DNA of 64,000 nt, taken from Pseudomonas wuhanensis. GTDB taxonomy: Bacteria > Pseudomonadota > Gammaproteobacteria > Pseudomonadales > Pseudomonadaceae. The stretch is from assembly GCF_030687395.1 (NCBI RefSeq), contig NZ_CP117430.1, forward strand, positions 4,278,001 to 4,342,000, given 5' to 3'. Position numbers and translations under genes: made by a program. Numbering within the stretch: the first letter of the stretch is position 1; every line of letters begins with the position of its first letter. Of this stretch, positions 26,239-35,469 are shown piece by piece. Under the pieces are notes generated by a model. The model saw only the letters and a list, made by a program, of their open reading frames with translations. It was not told the DNA's origin and did no database searches.

Positions 26239-27348
26239 GGCGGCAAAAACTGAGTGCAACACCTGACCTTTCCGGTACGGTGCAGCCCCTATGTCTTATT
26301 CCGAACTCAGCGTTGAAGAGCGCGCCACCATTCAAATCGGTCATGCCCAAGGCTTCAGCCTGCGTAGGATTGCCTGCTTGATCACCCGATCCCCTTCGAC
26401 CATCAGCCGGGAGCTGCGCCGCAATCGAGATGCCTGCGGCGGCTACTCGGCCCGTGTGGCCCAGCGGCAGATGCAGGCCCGCCGCCAGGTTTGTCGACCG
26501 ATGCGAAAGCTGTTGCCGGGTAGCGAGCGCTTCAAGTTGGTGGCTCATATGCTGCGTGAGCGTTTGTCTCCCGAGCAGATTGCCGGCAAGCTGCGCAGCA
26601 TGAACATTCCCAGCCTCAGAGATGCCTACGTCTGTCGCGAGACGATCTATAACGCGATCTATGCCTTGCCGGTCGGCGAGCTGCGTAAGGAGCTGATCAT
26701 CTGTCTGCGCCAAAGCAAGACAACACGCAGGCCGCGCTCTGGTGGCGTGGATCGGCGCGGCCAGATTCCCGAGATGGTCAGCATCCATGTGCGTCCGCCG
26801 GAGATTGAAGACCGTCTGATGCCGGGGCATTGGGAAGGCGACCTGATCAAGGGTAAGGCCAACGCCTCGTCCGTAGGCACGTTGGTGGAGCGCACCAGTG
26901 GCTACCTGATGCTGGTGAAGATGAATGATGCGACGGCAACCTCGGCGATGGAGGGCTTCAGTGCAGCGCTCAATGGCATGCCACTGGCAATGCGCAAGAG
27001 CATGACCTACGACCAGGGCCGGGAGATGGCGCGACACGCCGAGATCACCCAGAAAACCGGCATCGCGATTTACTTCTGCGACCCGCACAGCCCCTGGCAG
27101 CGCGACAGTAACGAAAACATCAATGGCCTGATCCGCCAGTACCTGCCCAAGGGCACGGACTTGTCGGGACACAGCCAGGAAGAACTGGATGCCATTGCCT
27201 TGCAACTGAATATGCGCCCCCGTAAACGCTTCGATTTCAAATGTCCGATCGAAATGATGAGTGAGGTGATGCAAAAGGCCATGGCTATGCGGCACGATGC
27301 GCCCACTTCAATCCAATAACCGTGTTGCACTCAGCTCCTGCAACCGCC
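26239..27348 (+). mobile_element. IS30-family element, copy 1 (intact)
   Basis: The ends share CTGAGTGCAACAC in inverted orientation (26250 and 27334), with GGCGG... and ...CCGCC outside. The same outer bases flank all three copies in the window, so they are likely part of the element. It has inserted into the start of the truncated type b effector. Confidence 0.85.
26291..27319 (+). CDS. IS30-family transposase, intact
   Basis: The product has 342 residues. It has an N-terminal helix-turn-helix (SLRRIACLITRSPSTISREL, about 17-36) and a DDE domain with HWEGDLIKG (first Asp), TYDQGREM (second Asp) and NENINGLIRQY (Glu). Two other copies (44967-45994 and 62028-63054) are each broken by a 2-base deletion, so this is the one that can supply transposase. 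Confidence 0.95.
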   Translation: MSYSELSVEERATIQIGHAQGFSLRRIACLITRSPSTISRELRRNRDACGGYSARVAQRQMQARRQVCRPMRKLLPGSERFKLVAHMLRERLSPEQIAGKLRSMNIPSLRDAYVCRETIYNAIYALPVGELRKELIICLRQSKTTRRPRSGGVDRRGQIPEMVSIHVRPPEIEDRLMPGHWEGDLIKGKANASSVGTLVERTSGYLMLVKMNDATATSAMEGFSAALNGMPLAMRKSMTYDQGREMARHAEITQKTGIAIYFCDPHSPWQRDSNENINGLIRQYLPKGTDLSGHSQEELDAIALQLNMRPRKRFDFKCPIEMMSEVMQKAMAMRHDAPTSIQ

Positions 27349-27606
27349 ATTACTAAAACGGGGCATGGCCAACATACTCTTCGGCAAAGTGCTCATGCGT
27401 TAGATATACTTAATTATCATAACTCAAAAAATATAAATATACATATTGTTGAAGTTCAAAGATCTATTTTGGCAGTAAAAGCAAGTTATGGTTCCCTAGA
27501 GATTACATCAATGGATTAAGTGTAGCGGCTCGCGTTTATCCTGTTTTTCAGCTCAGATTATCTGCAAATGACGGACTGGTTTAGGTAGGAATCCCGTCCT
27601 GCCAAG
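27349..27606. other. AT-rich spacer, no gene
   Basis: A low-GC stretch between the IS30 element and the toxin-antitoxin pair. A 65-codon frame here has no coding signs. Confidence 0.5.
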
Positions 27607-27882
27607 CTATCGATACTCGCGGGTGTGCCACAAACGCAGTAGGTAAATGGTGGAATCGACTATCTCGTAGCGCATCTCGTAATGACCGACCTGAATTCGC
27701 CGCACGTCACGAGGCTCGAACTCTTCCAGACGTTCGCCAATGCGTGGATTGGCCAGCAGCGTGATTGGTGTAGCCGTCAGTTGCTGTACTGTTCGTGCGG
27801 CAGCAGGCTGATTCACCGCTGCCAGAAACTCGTACAACCGGGCAATGTCGGAAAGCGCCTTACTTGTCCACTTCAATTCCAT
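27607..27882 (-). CDS. RelE/ParE-family toxin
   Basis: The product has 91 residues with the ParE/RelE pattern: WTSKALSDIARLYEF at the start, a basic middle (RIGERLEEFEPRDVRRI) and the C-terminal core YEMRYEIVDSTIYLLRLWHTREYR. ParE members poison gyrase, while RelE members cut mRNA on the ribosome. The subfamily cannot be told for certain, though the last Arg residues fit ParE. The start overlaps the antitoxin stop (ATGA), a standard two-gene operon. Confidence 0.9.
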   Translation of the reverse strand: MELKWTSKALSDIARLYEFLAAVNQPAAARTVQQLTATPITLLANPRIGERLEEFEPRDVRRIQVGHYEMRYEIVDSTIYLLRLWHTREYR

Positions 27883-28151
27883 CAGCGCGGTACCGGCAAC
27901 GGCGTTTCGGTGCTGAGGCTATCAGCCCAGGCCTGGACAGCGTGGTGGTCAATCACGCGACCAACATCCACATCGGCCAAGGCTTCACGGGTAAGTCGAC
28001 TGCGTTCTTCTTCCTGATCTATCCAAGCAGATAGAGCCTGTTTGACGATCCAGTTCTTGGAGCGCTCCAGACGCTCAGCCATCAAATCGACTTTCTCGGC
28101 CAGTTGCACAGGGACGTGGGCTGTCACTGATCGGGTTTTCACGGTTGCCAT
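27882..28151 (-). CDS. Ribbon-helix-helix (CopG-like) antitoxin
   Basis: The product has 89 residues. Residues 5-45 fit a ribbon-helix-helix DNA-binding domain (SVTAHVPVQLAEKVDLMAERLERSKNWIVKQALSAW), and the C-terminal tail should wrap the toxin. It is first in the operon and probably represses it. Such modules can stabilise genomic islands. Confidence 0.9.
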   Translation of the reverse strand: MATVKTRSVTAHVPVQLAEKVDLMAERLERSKNWIVKQALSAWIDQEEERSRLTREALADVDVGRVIDHHAVQAWADSLSTETPLPVPR

Positions 28152-28903
28152 GATGGCTACTCCTAATATGGTTTATTTAGCCAAAATATACATCAATTTG
28201 AGTCAATGATAATAATTTTGAACCATCAAGCTAAGCGTCATATTGAGGTATACCCCAGATTGACAGTCAGGCCACCGGGTAAATCGCGCCAATTTAGGAT
28301 GGCCATGCCCATTGATTGACACTGCTTGCTCAGGGTCTAAGACTTCAAATTGACAGAGCAGTTGAAACAATAATGACCACTCGTCATTTGCAGATAGCGT
28401 GAGCCCGTCGCGATTAAACGCGAGCCGGTGCCGTGGAATGCAAGCTAATTTGCAATTAATGTGAGCCCGAGCATTCCGTCATTTGCAGATAATCTGAGCC
28501 GAAAAACGGAATGAATGCGAGCCTGCGTGTTTTCAAACGCGAGCCGCTACAGCTAGTTGTCGCTCGATGGTATCTTTACCGAGCCGGTACGACGGCTGCA
28601 ATTGGCTTAACGTACTTTGAAATCCCTTTTCTGAGGCGACCCCGACTTCAAACCCCTTTAATAGCCTCGTTCTTCATCGAAGTAGTCGCTATCCAGTTTC
28701 GGCAACTTGAGCAGCCGCGACGTAACTCCGACTTCGTGATCCATCATCAGATTAACAAGCAGACCATTAAGCACAGGGCGTTCCAGAAGAAAATCACTGG
28801 CGCAGTATCGCTTAAATCAGATTCGCGGAATTTGATGCGTAAGCCCTGCTCACCACCCGAGGACTCCGGCACTCTACACCCTCCGTCGATTGTCCCATGC
28901 CCT
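28152..28903. other. IS-derived non-coding stretch upstream of a repeat effector
   Basis: No gene is recognised. It contains the GAGCC repeat array (28373-28551). From 28756 on it holds the sequence CAAGCAGACC..., which is the upstream region shared with the effectors at 32052 and 42677. Here it is not interrupted by IS801. Confidence 0.6.
28373..28551. repeat. Second array of degenerate GAGCC repeats
   Basis: Same unit type and spacing as at 16420-16600, with the same last unit (TTTTCAAACGCGAGCCGC). Probably the terminus of the same lost element. Confidence 0.5.
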
Positions 28904-28932
28904 GGAACCCAACTCGCCCCCCAGACCACTCA
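28904..28932 (+). promoter_or_regulatory. hrp box of the type c effector at 29035
   Basis: GGAACC, 16 bases, CCACTCA. Perfect HrpL consensus, 103 bases before the GTG start. Confidence 0.94.
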
Positions 28933-29034
28933 AACATCCCTGCCCTATGCCTATGCCTATGCCTATGTCCGTAGGATTCGGTCTAACGATCTTACGCAGA
29001 AGCTGCCTGCTACTTATCCCATAAGGAGAAAAAA

Positions 29035-30333
29035 GTGCGCCCCCTTTCCCCACATTCTGCATACCTCGCCGCGTACCTGGCAGAAGAAAATACGACCGAT
29101 ATTTCGCAACGCACCACGATCATCAACGACCTCCGCACTCCTGGGGGCCAGAGAAACTTAGAAGCCGAGTATCCGCAATCGGATTTTAAACGAAGCGGTG
29201 GGCCAAAAGAGCCCGCAGCGTACACCGAACAGGACGTGAAACGGCACGTGGATCAGTACCAGGCAAGCCGAAACCTTGCTTCCGGGTCCTCGATGCAGTC
29301 AGCCCCCCCGCCCACCGAGTGGGAAGCACCGCGCAGGTCGGTTTCACCTGACTCAAGAACCTATCTGAGTAAAGTGTCGCTAGAGGCGTTCCGTCGCGAC
29401 AACACACCGAAAATGCTGAATGATTTGAATTCGATGCGGGCTCAGCGCGGACTCCACAATGATTATACGCTCGATGACTTAAAACCCGTCATAGCAGGCA
29501 GATTGAGTAATGAGAAGGATGCGTATGAAGCAGCGCAACGGCTTCGTGCTTTGGATCAGGGAGAGAGTCGGTCGGGCTTCTCGGGGCCAGCCCTGCCATC
29601 GGGCAGCACGGTAAGCAGCGCACCCTACCAGGTGCCCTCCCTGTCCTCTCGGTCGGGGCCAACGTCCGAAGGCCAGCCGCCAAAACGGCGAGGTGCCACG
29701 GATAATCAGATCAACGCGCACCTGCACAACGACGACGGGTCGTTGAGAACTGCGAGTAACGTCGCCAGCGCCCTGCACGCCGCCGGATTGGGGGCAGAGA
29801 ATGGGCGTATCACGGCCCGGCTGCAGGCCGCCGGGGGGGCACGGAAACTGCCCGGCGCCACGGATGCTCAGATCGACGCGCACCTGCACAACGACGACGG
29901 GTCGTTGAGAACTCAAAGTGCCGTCGCCAGCGCCCTGCACGCCGCCGGATTGGGGGCAGATCAGGGGCGCATCGCGGCGGCGCTGCGGGCCGCCGGGGGG
30001 GCACGGCACCTGCGCGGCGCCACGGATGCTCAGATCAACGCGCACCTGCACAACGACGACGGGTCGTTGAGAACTCGCCGCGGCGTCGTCAGCGCCCTGC
30101 ACGCCGCCGGACTGGGGGCAAGTACGGCGCGCATCACGGCCCGGCGGCAGGCCGCCGGGGGGGCACGGCACCTGCGCGGCGCCACGGATGCTCAGATCAA
30201 CGCGCACCTGCGCAACACCGACGGGTCGTTGAGAACTCAAAGGGCCGTCGCCAGCGCCCTGCACGCCGCCGGATTGGGGGCAGATACCACGCGCATCAGG
30301 GCCCAGCTGCAGGCCGCGCGTGGACCGCAATAG
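29035..30333 (+). CDS. Repeat effector, type c, four 54-residue repeats
   Basis: The product has 432 residues from a GTG with AAGGAG 7 bases upstream. Residues 1-219 are shared with the genes at 32052 and 42677: MRPLSPHSAY start, helical middle (about 95-170), then a Ser/Pro linker ending PPKRRG. Residues 220-432 are four repeats with triplets ASN/ENG, QSA/DQG, RRG/STA and QRA/DTT, ending LQAARGPQ. The unit framework is the same as in the type a and b genes while the N-terminus is unrelated apart from its first residues. It is driven by a perfect hrp box. IS801 copy C begins 8 bases after the stop. Predicted HrpL-controlled type III effector; molecular role unknown. Confidence 0.87.
   Translation: MRPLSPHSAYLAAYLAEENTTDISQRTTIINDLRTPGGQRNLEAEYPQSDFKRSGGPKEPAAYTEQDVKRHVDQYQASRNLASGSSMQSAPPPTEWEAPRRSVSPDSRTYLSKVSLEAFRRDNTPKMLNDLNSMRAQRGLHNDYTLDDLKPVIAGRLSNEKDAYEAAQRLRALDQGESRSGFSGPALPSGSTVSSAPYQVPSLSSRSGPTSEGQPPKRRGATDNQINAHLHNDDGSLRTASNVASALHAAGLGAENGRITARLQAAGGARKLPGATDAQIDAHLHNDDGSLRTQSAVASALHAAGLGADQGRIAAALRAAGGARHLRGATDAQINAHLHNDDGSLRTRRGVVSALHAAGLGASTARITARRQAAGGARHLRGATDAQINAHLRNTDGSLRTQRAVASALHAAGLGADTTRIRAQLQAARGPQ
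29692..30330 (+). repeat. Four-unit repeat array (162-bp period)
   Basis: 639 bases: three 162-base units and a terminal 153-base unit. Each internal junction (AAGGAR) holds a run of seven G. Confidence 0.92.
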
Positions 30334-30340
30334 TCTGGAT

Positions 30341-31775
30341 GGCCCGCTGACGTGAGGGGCACTGTCCTAACCGCTCGACGCCACTCCATAGCCCGTTCCA
30401 GCCGGTCCGCTGGCTTCAAACCCCGCCTTTGAAAAACCTGTTCACGGCCAACGGCGGCTGGCCAGGGTTGCTGGAGGGCAGCGGTCTACGCCATCGAAGT
30501 GGAATCGGTGAGCAAAATGCTGGCCAGCGGCACCTCGATCCTGGGCGTGAAGCACTGCACCTGCGGCAGTGGGCACTGCCCGCACGTCAAATACCGGTGC
30601 AACACCTGCCACTGCCGAGCCTGTCCTTCGTGCGGCAAAAAAGCCACCGATCAGTGGATGGCCGTTCAACACAACCGCTTGCCCGACTGCGCCTGGTACC
30701 ACCTGGTGTTTACGCTGCCCGACACGCTGTGGCCGCTGTTCTTTCACAACCGTGCTCTGCTCGATGCGCTGTGCCGCCTGGCGGCGGACAACCTGTTGTA
30801 TGCCGCCAGGCGGCGAGGTTTGCGCATCGGGCTGTTTGGCGCGCTCCACACCTACGGCCGACGGCTTAACTGGCACCCTCACGTGCACCTCTCGGCGACT
30901 GCTGGTGGCCTGGATGGGCAGGGCGTCTGGAAAAACCTGGCGTTTCATGAAAAGGCGATGCGCCGGCGCTGGATGTGGAATGTGCGCAACTACCTCTTGG
31001 AGCAATGGGGCCAGCTCGTGTTGCCGCCGGAATTAGCGCACATCACCTGCGAAAGCGACTGGCGCCGCCTGGTGCTCACTGCGGGCGGCCAACACTGGCA
31101 CATCTACCGGTCGAAGAAGACGGAAAACGGGCGAAAGACCGTGAATTACCTGGGCCGTTACCTGAAGAAGCCTCCGATCTCGGGCAGTCGCCTAGCGCAT
31201 TACACATCGGGCGCGACGCTGAGCTTCACCTACCTGGATCACCGCACGCAGACCTATCAGCAGGAGTCGCTGAGCCAGGCCGACATGCTGCGCCGGGTGG
31301 TGCAGCACATCCCGCAGAAGCATTTCCGGATGATCCGCTATTTCGGCTTTCTGGCCAACCGGGTGTGTGGGAAATACCTGCCGCAGGTATACGAAGCCCT
31401 GAAGATGGCAAAGCCGGGGCCGACGCCAAAGCTGTATTTCGCACAGATGGCGAAAGCGTTTTTAAATGTCGATCCGTTCAGCTGCGTGCTGTGCGGCGCG
31501 CGGATGGTGTACACGGCGGCGATCAGTGGGCTGACAGTGAAGGGGCTGGTTACCCATGCCCACGCGATCGCGCGGATGAGGTATGTGCGGGCTTGATGCG
31601 GGAGAGGTGCGTCCGAAATCTGGAAAAGGTAGAGAAAAGTCGCTTTCGGCCCCTTTTTCGACGCGGGCGATGGGTGAAAAACATTTTTCCCTGACATCGA
31701 CGCCACGTTGGAAAAGTTCGATGATGCCTTTTCAGCTCATGACCTTGGTTAGGAATTATTGAATTTCCTATACAT
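30341..31775 (+). mobile_element. IS801-like element C
   Basis: Starts at GGCCCGCTGA, 8 bases after the effector stop. It ends with the TAGGAATT hairpin and ...CCTATACAT directly against CAAG at 31776-31779, the alternative IS91-family target. The uninterrupted form of that target is present at 28756-28759. Confidence 0.88.
30429..31596 (+). pseudogene. tnpA: IS801-like transposase, N-terminal frameshift
   Basis: It has the same sequence as copy A apart from a two-base deletion near 30490 that separates the first 22 codons from the rest. From the ATG at 30499 the frame is open for 365 residues and keeps the zinc region, the HVH motif and the Tyr region, so activity from the internal start is conceivable. 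It is duplicated with the same deletion at 41050-42217. Confidence 0.88.
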
Positions 31776-31921
31776 CAAGCAGACCATTAAGCAGGGCGTT
31801 CCAGAAGAAAATCACTGGCGCAGTATCGCTTAAATCAGATTCGCGGAATTTGATGCGTCAGCCCTGCTCACCACCCGAGGACTCCGGCACTCTACACCCT
31901 CCGTCGATTGTCCCATGCCCT

Positions 31922-31949
31922 GGAACCCAACTCGCCCCCAGACCACTCA
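31922..31949 (+). promoter_or_regulatory. hrp box with 15-base spacer
   Basis: GGAACC, 15 bases, CCACTCA; one C shorter than the boxes of its two paralogues. A spacing of 15 is tolerated by HrpL, but strength may differ. Confidence 0.88.
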
Positions 31950-32051
31950 AACATCCCTGCCCTATGCCTATGCCTATGCCTATGTCCGTAGGATTCGGTC
32001 TAACGATCTTACGCAGAAGCTGCCTGCTACTTATCCCATAAGGAGAAAAAA

Positions 32052-33026
32052 GTGCGCCCCCTTTCCCCACATTCTGCATACCTCGCCGCGTACCTGGCAG
32101 AAGAAAATACGACCGATATTTCGCAACGCACCACGATCATCAACGACCTCCGCACTCCTGGGGGCCAGAGAAACTTAGAAGCCGAGTATCCGCAATCGGA
32201 TTTTAAACGAAGCGGTGGGCCAAAAGAGCCCGCAGCGTACACCGAACAGGACGTGAAACGGCACGTGGATCAGTACCAGGCAAGCCGAAACCTTGCTTCC
32301 GGGTCCTCGATGCAGTCAGCCCCCCCGCCCACCGAGTGGGAAGCACCGCGCAGGTCGGTTTCACCTGACTCAAGAACCTATCTGAGTAAAGTGTCGCTAG
32401 AGGCGTTCCGTCGCGACAACACACCGAAAATGCTGAATGATTTGAATTCGATGCGGGCTCAGCGCGGACTCCACAATGATTATACGCTCGATGACTTAAA
32501 ACCCGTCATAGCAGGCAGATTGAGTAATGAGAAGGATGCGTATGAAGCAGCGCAACGGCTTCGTGCTTTGGATCAGGGAGAGAGTCGGTCGGGCTTCTCG
32601 GGGCCAGCCCTGCCATCGGGCAGCACGGTAAGCAGCGCACCCTACCAGGTGCCCTCCCTGTCCTCTCGGTCGGGGCCAACGTCCGAAGGCCAGCCGCCAA
32701 AACGGCGAGGTGCCACGGATAATCAGATCACCGCGCGCCTGCACAACGACGACGGGTCGTTGAGAACTCGCCGCGGCGTCGCCAGCGCCCTGCACGCCGC
32801 CGGATTGGGGGCAGATCAGGGGCGCATCGTGCCGGCGCTGCGGGCCGCCGGGGGGGCACGGCGTCTGCGCGGCGCCACGGATGCTCAGATCAACGCGCAC
32901 CTGCACAACGACGACGGGTCGTTGAGAACTAAAAGGGCCGTCGCCAGCGCCCTGCAGGCCGCCGGATTGGGGGCAGATACATGGCGCATCACGGCCCGGC
33001 TGCAGGCCGCGCGTGGACCACAATAG
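32052..33026 (+). CDS. Repeat effector, type c, two repeats
   Basis: The product has 324 residues from a GTG with AAGGAG upstream. Residues 1-219 match the paralogues at 29035 and 42677. Residues 220-324 hold two repeats with triplets RRG/DQG and KRA/DTW. It lies between IS801 copy C (upstream) and copy D (8 bases after the stop), all on one strand, so effector and element form a tandem effector-IS-effector-IS unit. HrpL promoter with 15-base spacer. Confidence 0.86.
   Translation: MRPLSPHSAYLAAYLAEENTTDISQRTTIINDLRTPGGQRNLEAEYPQSDFKRSGGPKEPAAYTEQDVKRHVDQYQASRNLASGSSMQSAPPPTEWEAPRRSVSPDSRTYLSKVSLEAFRRDNTPKMLNDLNSMRAQRGLHNDYTLDDLKPVIAGRLSNEKDAYEAAQRLRALDQGESRSGFSGPALPSGSTVSSAPYQVPSLSSRSGPTSEGQPPKRRGATDNQITARLHNDDGSLRTRRGVASALHAAGLGADQGRIVPALRAAGGARRLRGATDAQINAHLHNDDGSLRTKRAVASALQAAGLGADTWRITARLQAARGPQ
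32709..33023 (+). repeat. Two-unit repeat array
   Basis: 315 bases, one full and one terminal unit of the 54-residue repeat. Confidence 0.9.
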
Positions 33027-33033
33027 TCTGGAT

Positions 33034-34131
33034 GGCCCGCTGACGTGAGGGGGCACTGTCCTGGCCGCTCGACGCCACTCACTCCATAGCCCGTTCCAGC
33101 CGGTCCGCTGGCTTCAACCCCCGCCCTTTGAAAAACCTGTTCACGGCCAACGGCGGCTGGGCAGGGTTGCTGGAGGTCGGCGGTCTACGCGCCATCGAAG
33201 TGGAATCGGTGAGCAAAATGCTGGCCTGCGGCACTTCAATCCTGGGCGTGAAGCACTGCACCTGCGGCAATGAGTGTTGTCCGCATGTCAAATACCGGTG
33301 CAATACGTGCCATTGCCGGGCCTGTCCCTCGTGCGGCAAAAAGGCCACCGATCAGTGGATCGCTGTCCAACACAACCGCTTGCCTGACTGTGCCTGGTAC
33401 CACCTGGTGTTTACGCTGCCCGACACGCTGTGGCCGTTGTTCTTTCACAACCGAGGCCTGCTCGATGCGCTGTGCCGGCTGGCCGCCGACAACCTGCTGT
33501 ATGCCGCCAGGCGGCGAGGCTTGCGCGTCGGGCTGTTTGGCGCGCTCCACACCTACGGTCGGCGCCTCAACTGGCACCCTCACGTACACCTTTCGGCCAG
33601 CGCCGGCGGCCTGGATGAGCAGGGTGTCTGGAAAAACCTGTCATTTCACGAAAAGGCGATGCGCCAGCGTTGGATGTGGAATGTGCGCAATTATCTTTTG
33701 GGGCAGTGGGGTCAGATCACGCTACCACCAGAGCTGGCCCACATCACCTGCGAAAGCGACTGGCGCCGCCTGGTGCTCACTGCGGGCGGTCAGCACTGGC
33801 ATATCTACCGGTCGAAGAAGACGGAAAACGGGCGAAAGACCGTGAATTACCTGGGCCGTTACCTGAAGAAGCCTCCGATCTCGGGCAGTCGCCTAGCGCA
33901 TTACACATCGGGCGCGACGCTGAGCTTCACCTACCTGGATCACCGCACGCAGACCTATCAGCAGGAGTCGCTGAGCCAGGCCGACATGCTGCGCCGGGTG
34001 GTGCAGCACATTCCGGAGAAGCATTTCCGGATGATTCGGTATTTTGGTTTTCTGGCCAACCGGGTGTGTGGCCGACAGCTACCGCGCGTTTATGAAGCGC
34101 TGAAAATGGAGAAGCGGGGTAAAGCGCCAAA
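33034..34131 (+). mobile_element. IS801-like element D, 3' end lost
   Basis: Begins like the other copies just after the effector stop. Homology to the family stops near 34131, where sequence of an IS30-type element follows, so the hairpin end is missing. Confidence 0.85.
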
Positions 34132-34153
34132 GGTCCCTGAATTCATAGAATAA
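33128..34153 (+). pseudogene. tnpA: IS801-like transposase, C-terminal truncation
   Basis: 341 residues from TTG with all N-terminal motifs intact (zinc region, HVH, Tyr region). The last about 55 residues, including a second Cys cluster (CVLCGARM in copy A), are replaced by junction sequence. Sequence is mosaic between the A type (middle) and the B type (end), pointing to recombination between copies. Confidence 0.85.
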
Positions 34154-34231
34154 GTGCAACGCTTGAAACGAGAGGCAGAGAGCCAGCCACCGGTAGAATC
34201 CAGGCTCTCACACCAAAGGATTCAAGCGCAG

Positions 34232-34654
34232 ATGACCACGCCTTACCGGCAGCTGACTCAGGGCCAACGTTACCAGATTGAGGCAGGCCTGAGGGCCAAA
34301 GAGAGCCAAGCCAGCATCGCTAAACAGGTGGGCGTGCATCCTTCGACGATCAGCCGTGAGGTTCGCCGTAACAGCCCTGAAAAGATTTACCTGGCGGTTT
34401 GTGCGACCCATGAAAGTGATGCTCGGCGAGCCGGAGCGCGTAAGTTTTGCAAGCCGCTTACCTGGCTGAGCCATCACCTGGCGATATGGCTCAAGCATGG
34501 GATGAGCCCGGAACAGATTGCTCATCGGTTGAAGCAAGAGAGGCCGGATCAGACGGTCAGTCATGAGTGGATTTATCGGTTTATTGCTACCGACAAACGG
34601 GGCGGCGGCGAGCTGTATACGTATCTTCGGCACCGTCGAAAACGCTACCGTAAA
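34232..34654 (+). pseudogene. Second IS30-type transposase, N-terminal fragment
   Basis: About 141 residues of an IS30-family transposase different from the 342-residue one. The helix-turn-helix QASIAKQVGVHPSTISREV is clear. The catalytic domain is removed by the IS6 element starting at 34655. Confidence 0.85.
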
Positions 34655-35469
34655 GGCACTGTTGCAAATAGGATCCTGAGCAGTGGTTTGCTCTTCAAAC
34701 AGGGCTCAGAGGCCGAAAAGCCTATTCACCAGGCGCACTTCGCCCTGGGGGTGCCCGTAATACCAGGACGCTGCCTGACCTTTGCGAAGGGCTCGCAGGG
34801 TTTCTATTCCTTTTATCGTTGCATACGCCGTTTTACGGGATTTGAAACCCAGCATGGGATTGATGATGCGCTTGAGTTTTCCATGATCGCACTCAATGGC
34901 GTTGTTCAGGTACTTCACCTGTCGCTGCTCCACGTCCGGAGGGCATTTGCCTTCCTGCTTCAGCCATACCAGCGCTTTGGCATAGGTGGGCGCCTTGTCG
35001 GTATTGATGACTTTAGGGATTTCCCACGCCTTCAGAGGCTTGAGCGTCTTGCGTAAAAACCGGTAGGCGGCTTGGGTGTTGCGACGGGGGGACAGGTAAA
35101 AATCGAGGGTATGGCCGCGGTTATCCGTGGCCCTGTACAGGTAAAACCATTTCCCCGAGACCTTGACATAGGTTTCATCGAGGCACCAGGAGCGCAAATC
35201 TGTAGGGTGATGCCAGTACCAACGCAGACGTTTTTCCATCTCCGGCGCGTAATGCTGAACCCAACGATAAATCGTGGTGTGGTCGACATTGACGCCGCGT
35301 TCGGCGAGCATCTCCTGCAGCTCACGGTAGCTGATGCCATATTTGCAATACCAGCGTACGGCCCAGAGAATAATGGGACCCTGAAAATGCCGACCATGGA
35401 AAGGGTTCATACGCGCCTCCTTCAGTCCAAGGTAGGCTTTAGCTTAACTCCACTATTTGCAACAGTGCC
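34655..35469 (-). mobile_element. IS6-family element (815 bp), intact
   Basis: Bounded by GGCACTGTTGCAAA and its inverse. The flanks do not match each other (an IS30 fragment on one side, an IS801 fragment on the other), so it marks a deletion or cointegrate junction rather than a simple insertion. Confidence 0.92.
34706..35410 (-). CDS. IS6-family transposase, intact
   Basis: The product has 234 residues, normal for the IS6 family. It has a short N-terminal zinc-less DNA-binding region and a DDE domain with LDETYVKVSG (first Asp), NTDKAPTYAKAL (second Asp) and DHGKLKRIINPMLGFKS before the Glu. A Met-Asn-Pro-Phe start follows GGAGG. The element can fuse replicons and delete adjacent DNA, which fits the broken neighbours on both sides. 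Confidence 0.95.
   Translation of the reverse strand: MNPFHGRHFQGPIILWAVRWYCKYGISYRELQEMLAERGVNVDHTTIYRWVQHYAPEMEKRLRWYWHHPTDLRSWCLDETYVKVSGKWFYLYRATDNRGHTLDFYLSPRRNTQAAYRFLRKTLKPLKAWEIPKVINTDKAPTYAKALVWLKQEGKCPPDVEQRQVKYLNNAIECDHGKLKRIINPMLGFKSRKTAYATIKGIETLRALRKGQAASWYYGHPQGEVRLVNRLFGL

Noticed and set aside
26162..27295. 377-codon minus-strand frame across IS30
   Set aside because: Mirror frame of the transposase gene, as are the equivalents at 45251 and 62353.
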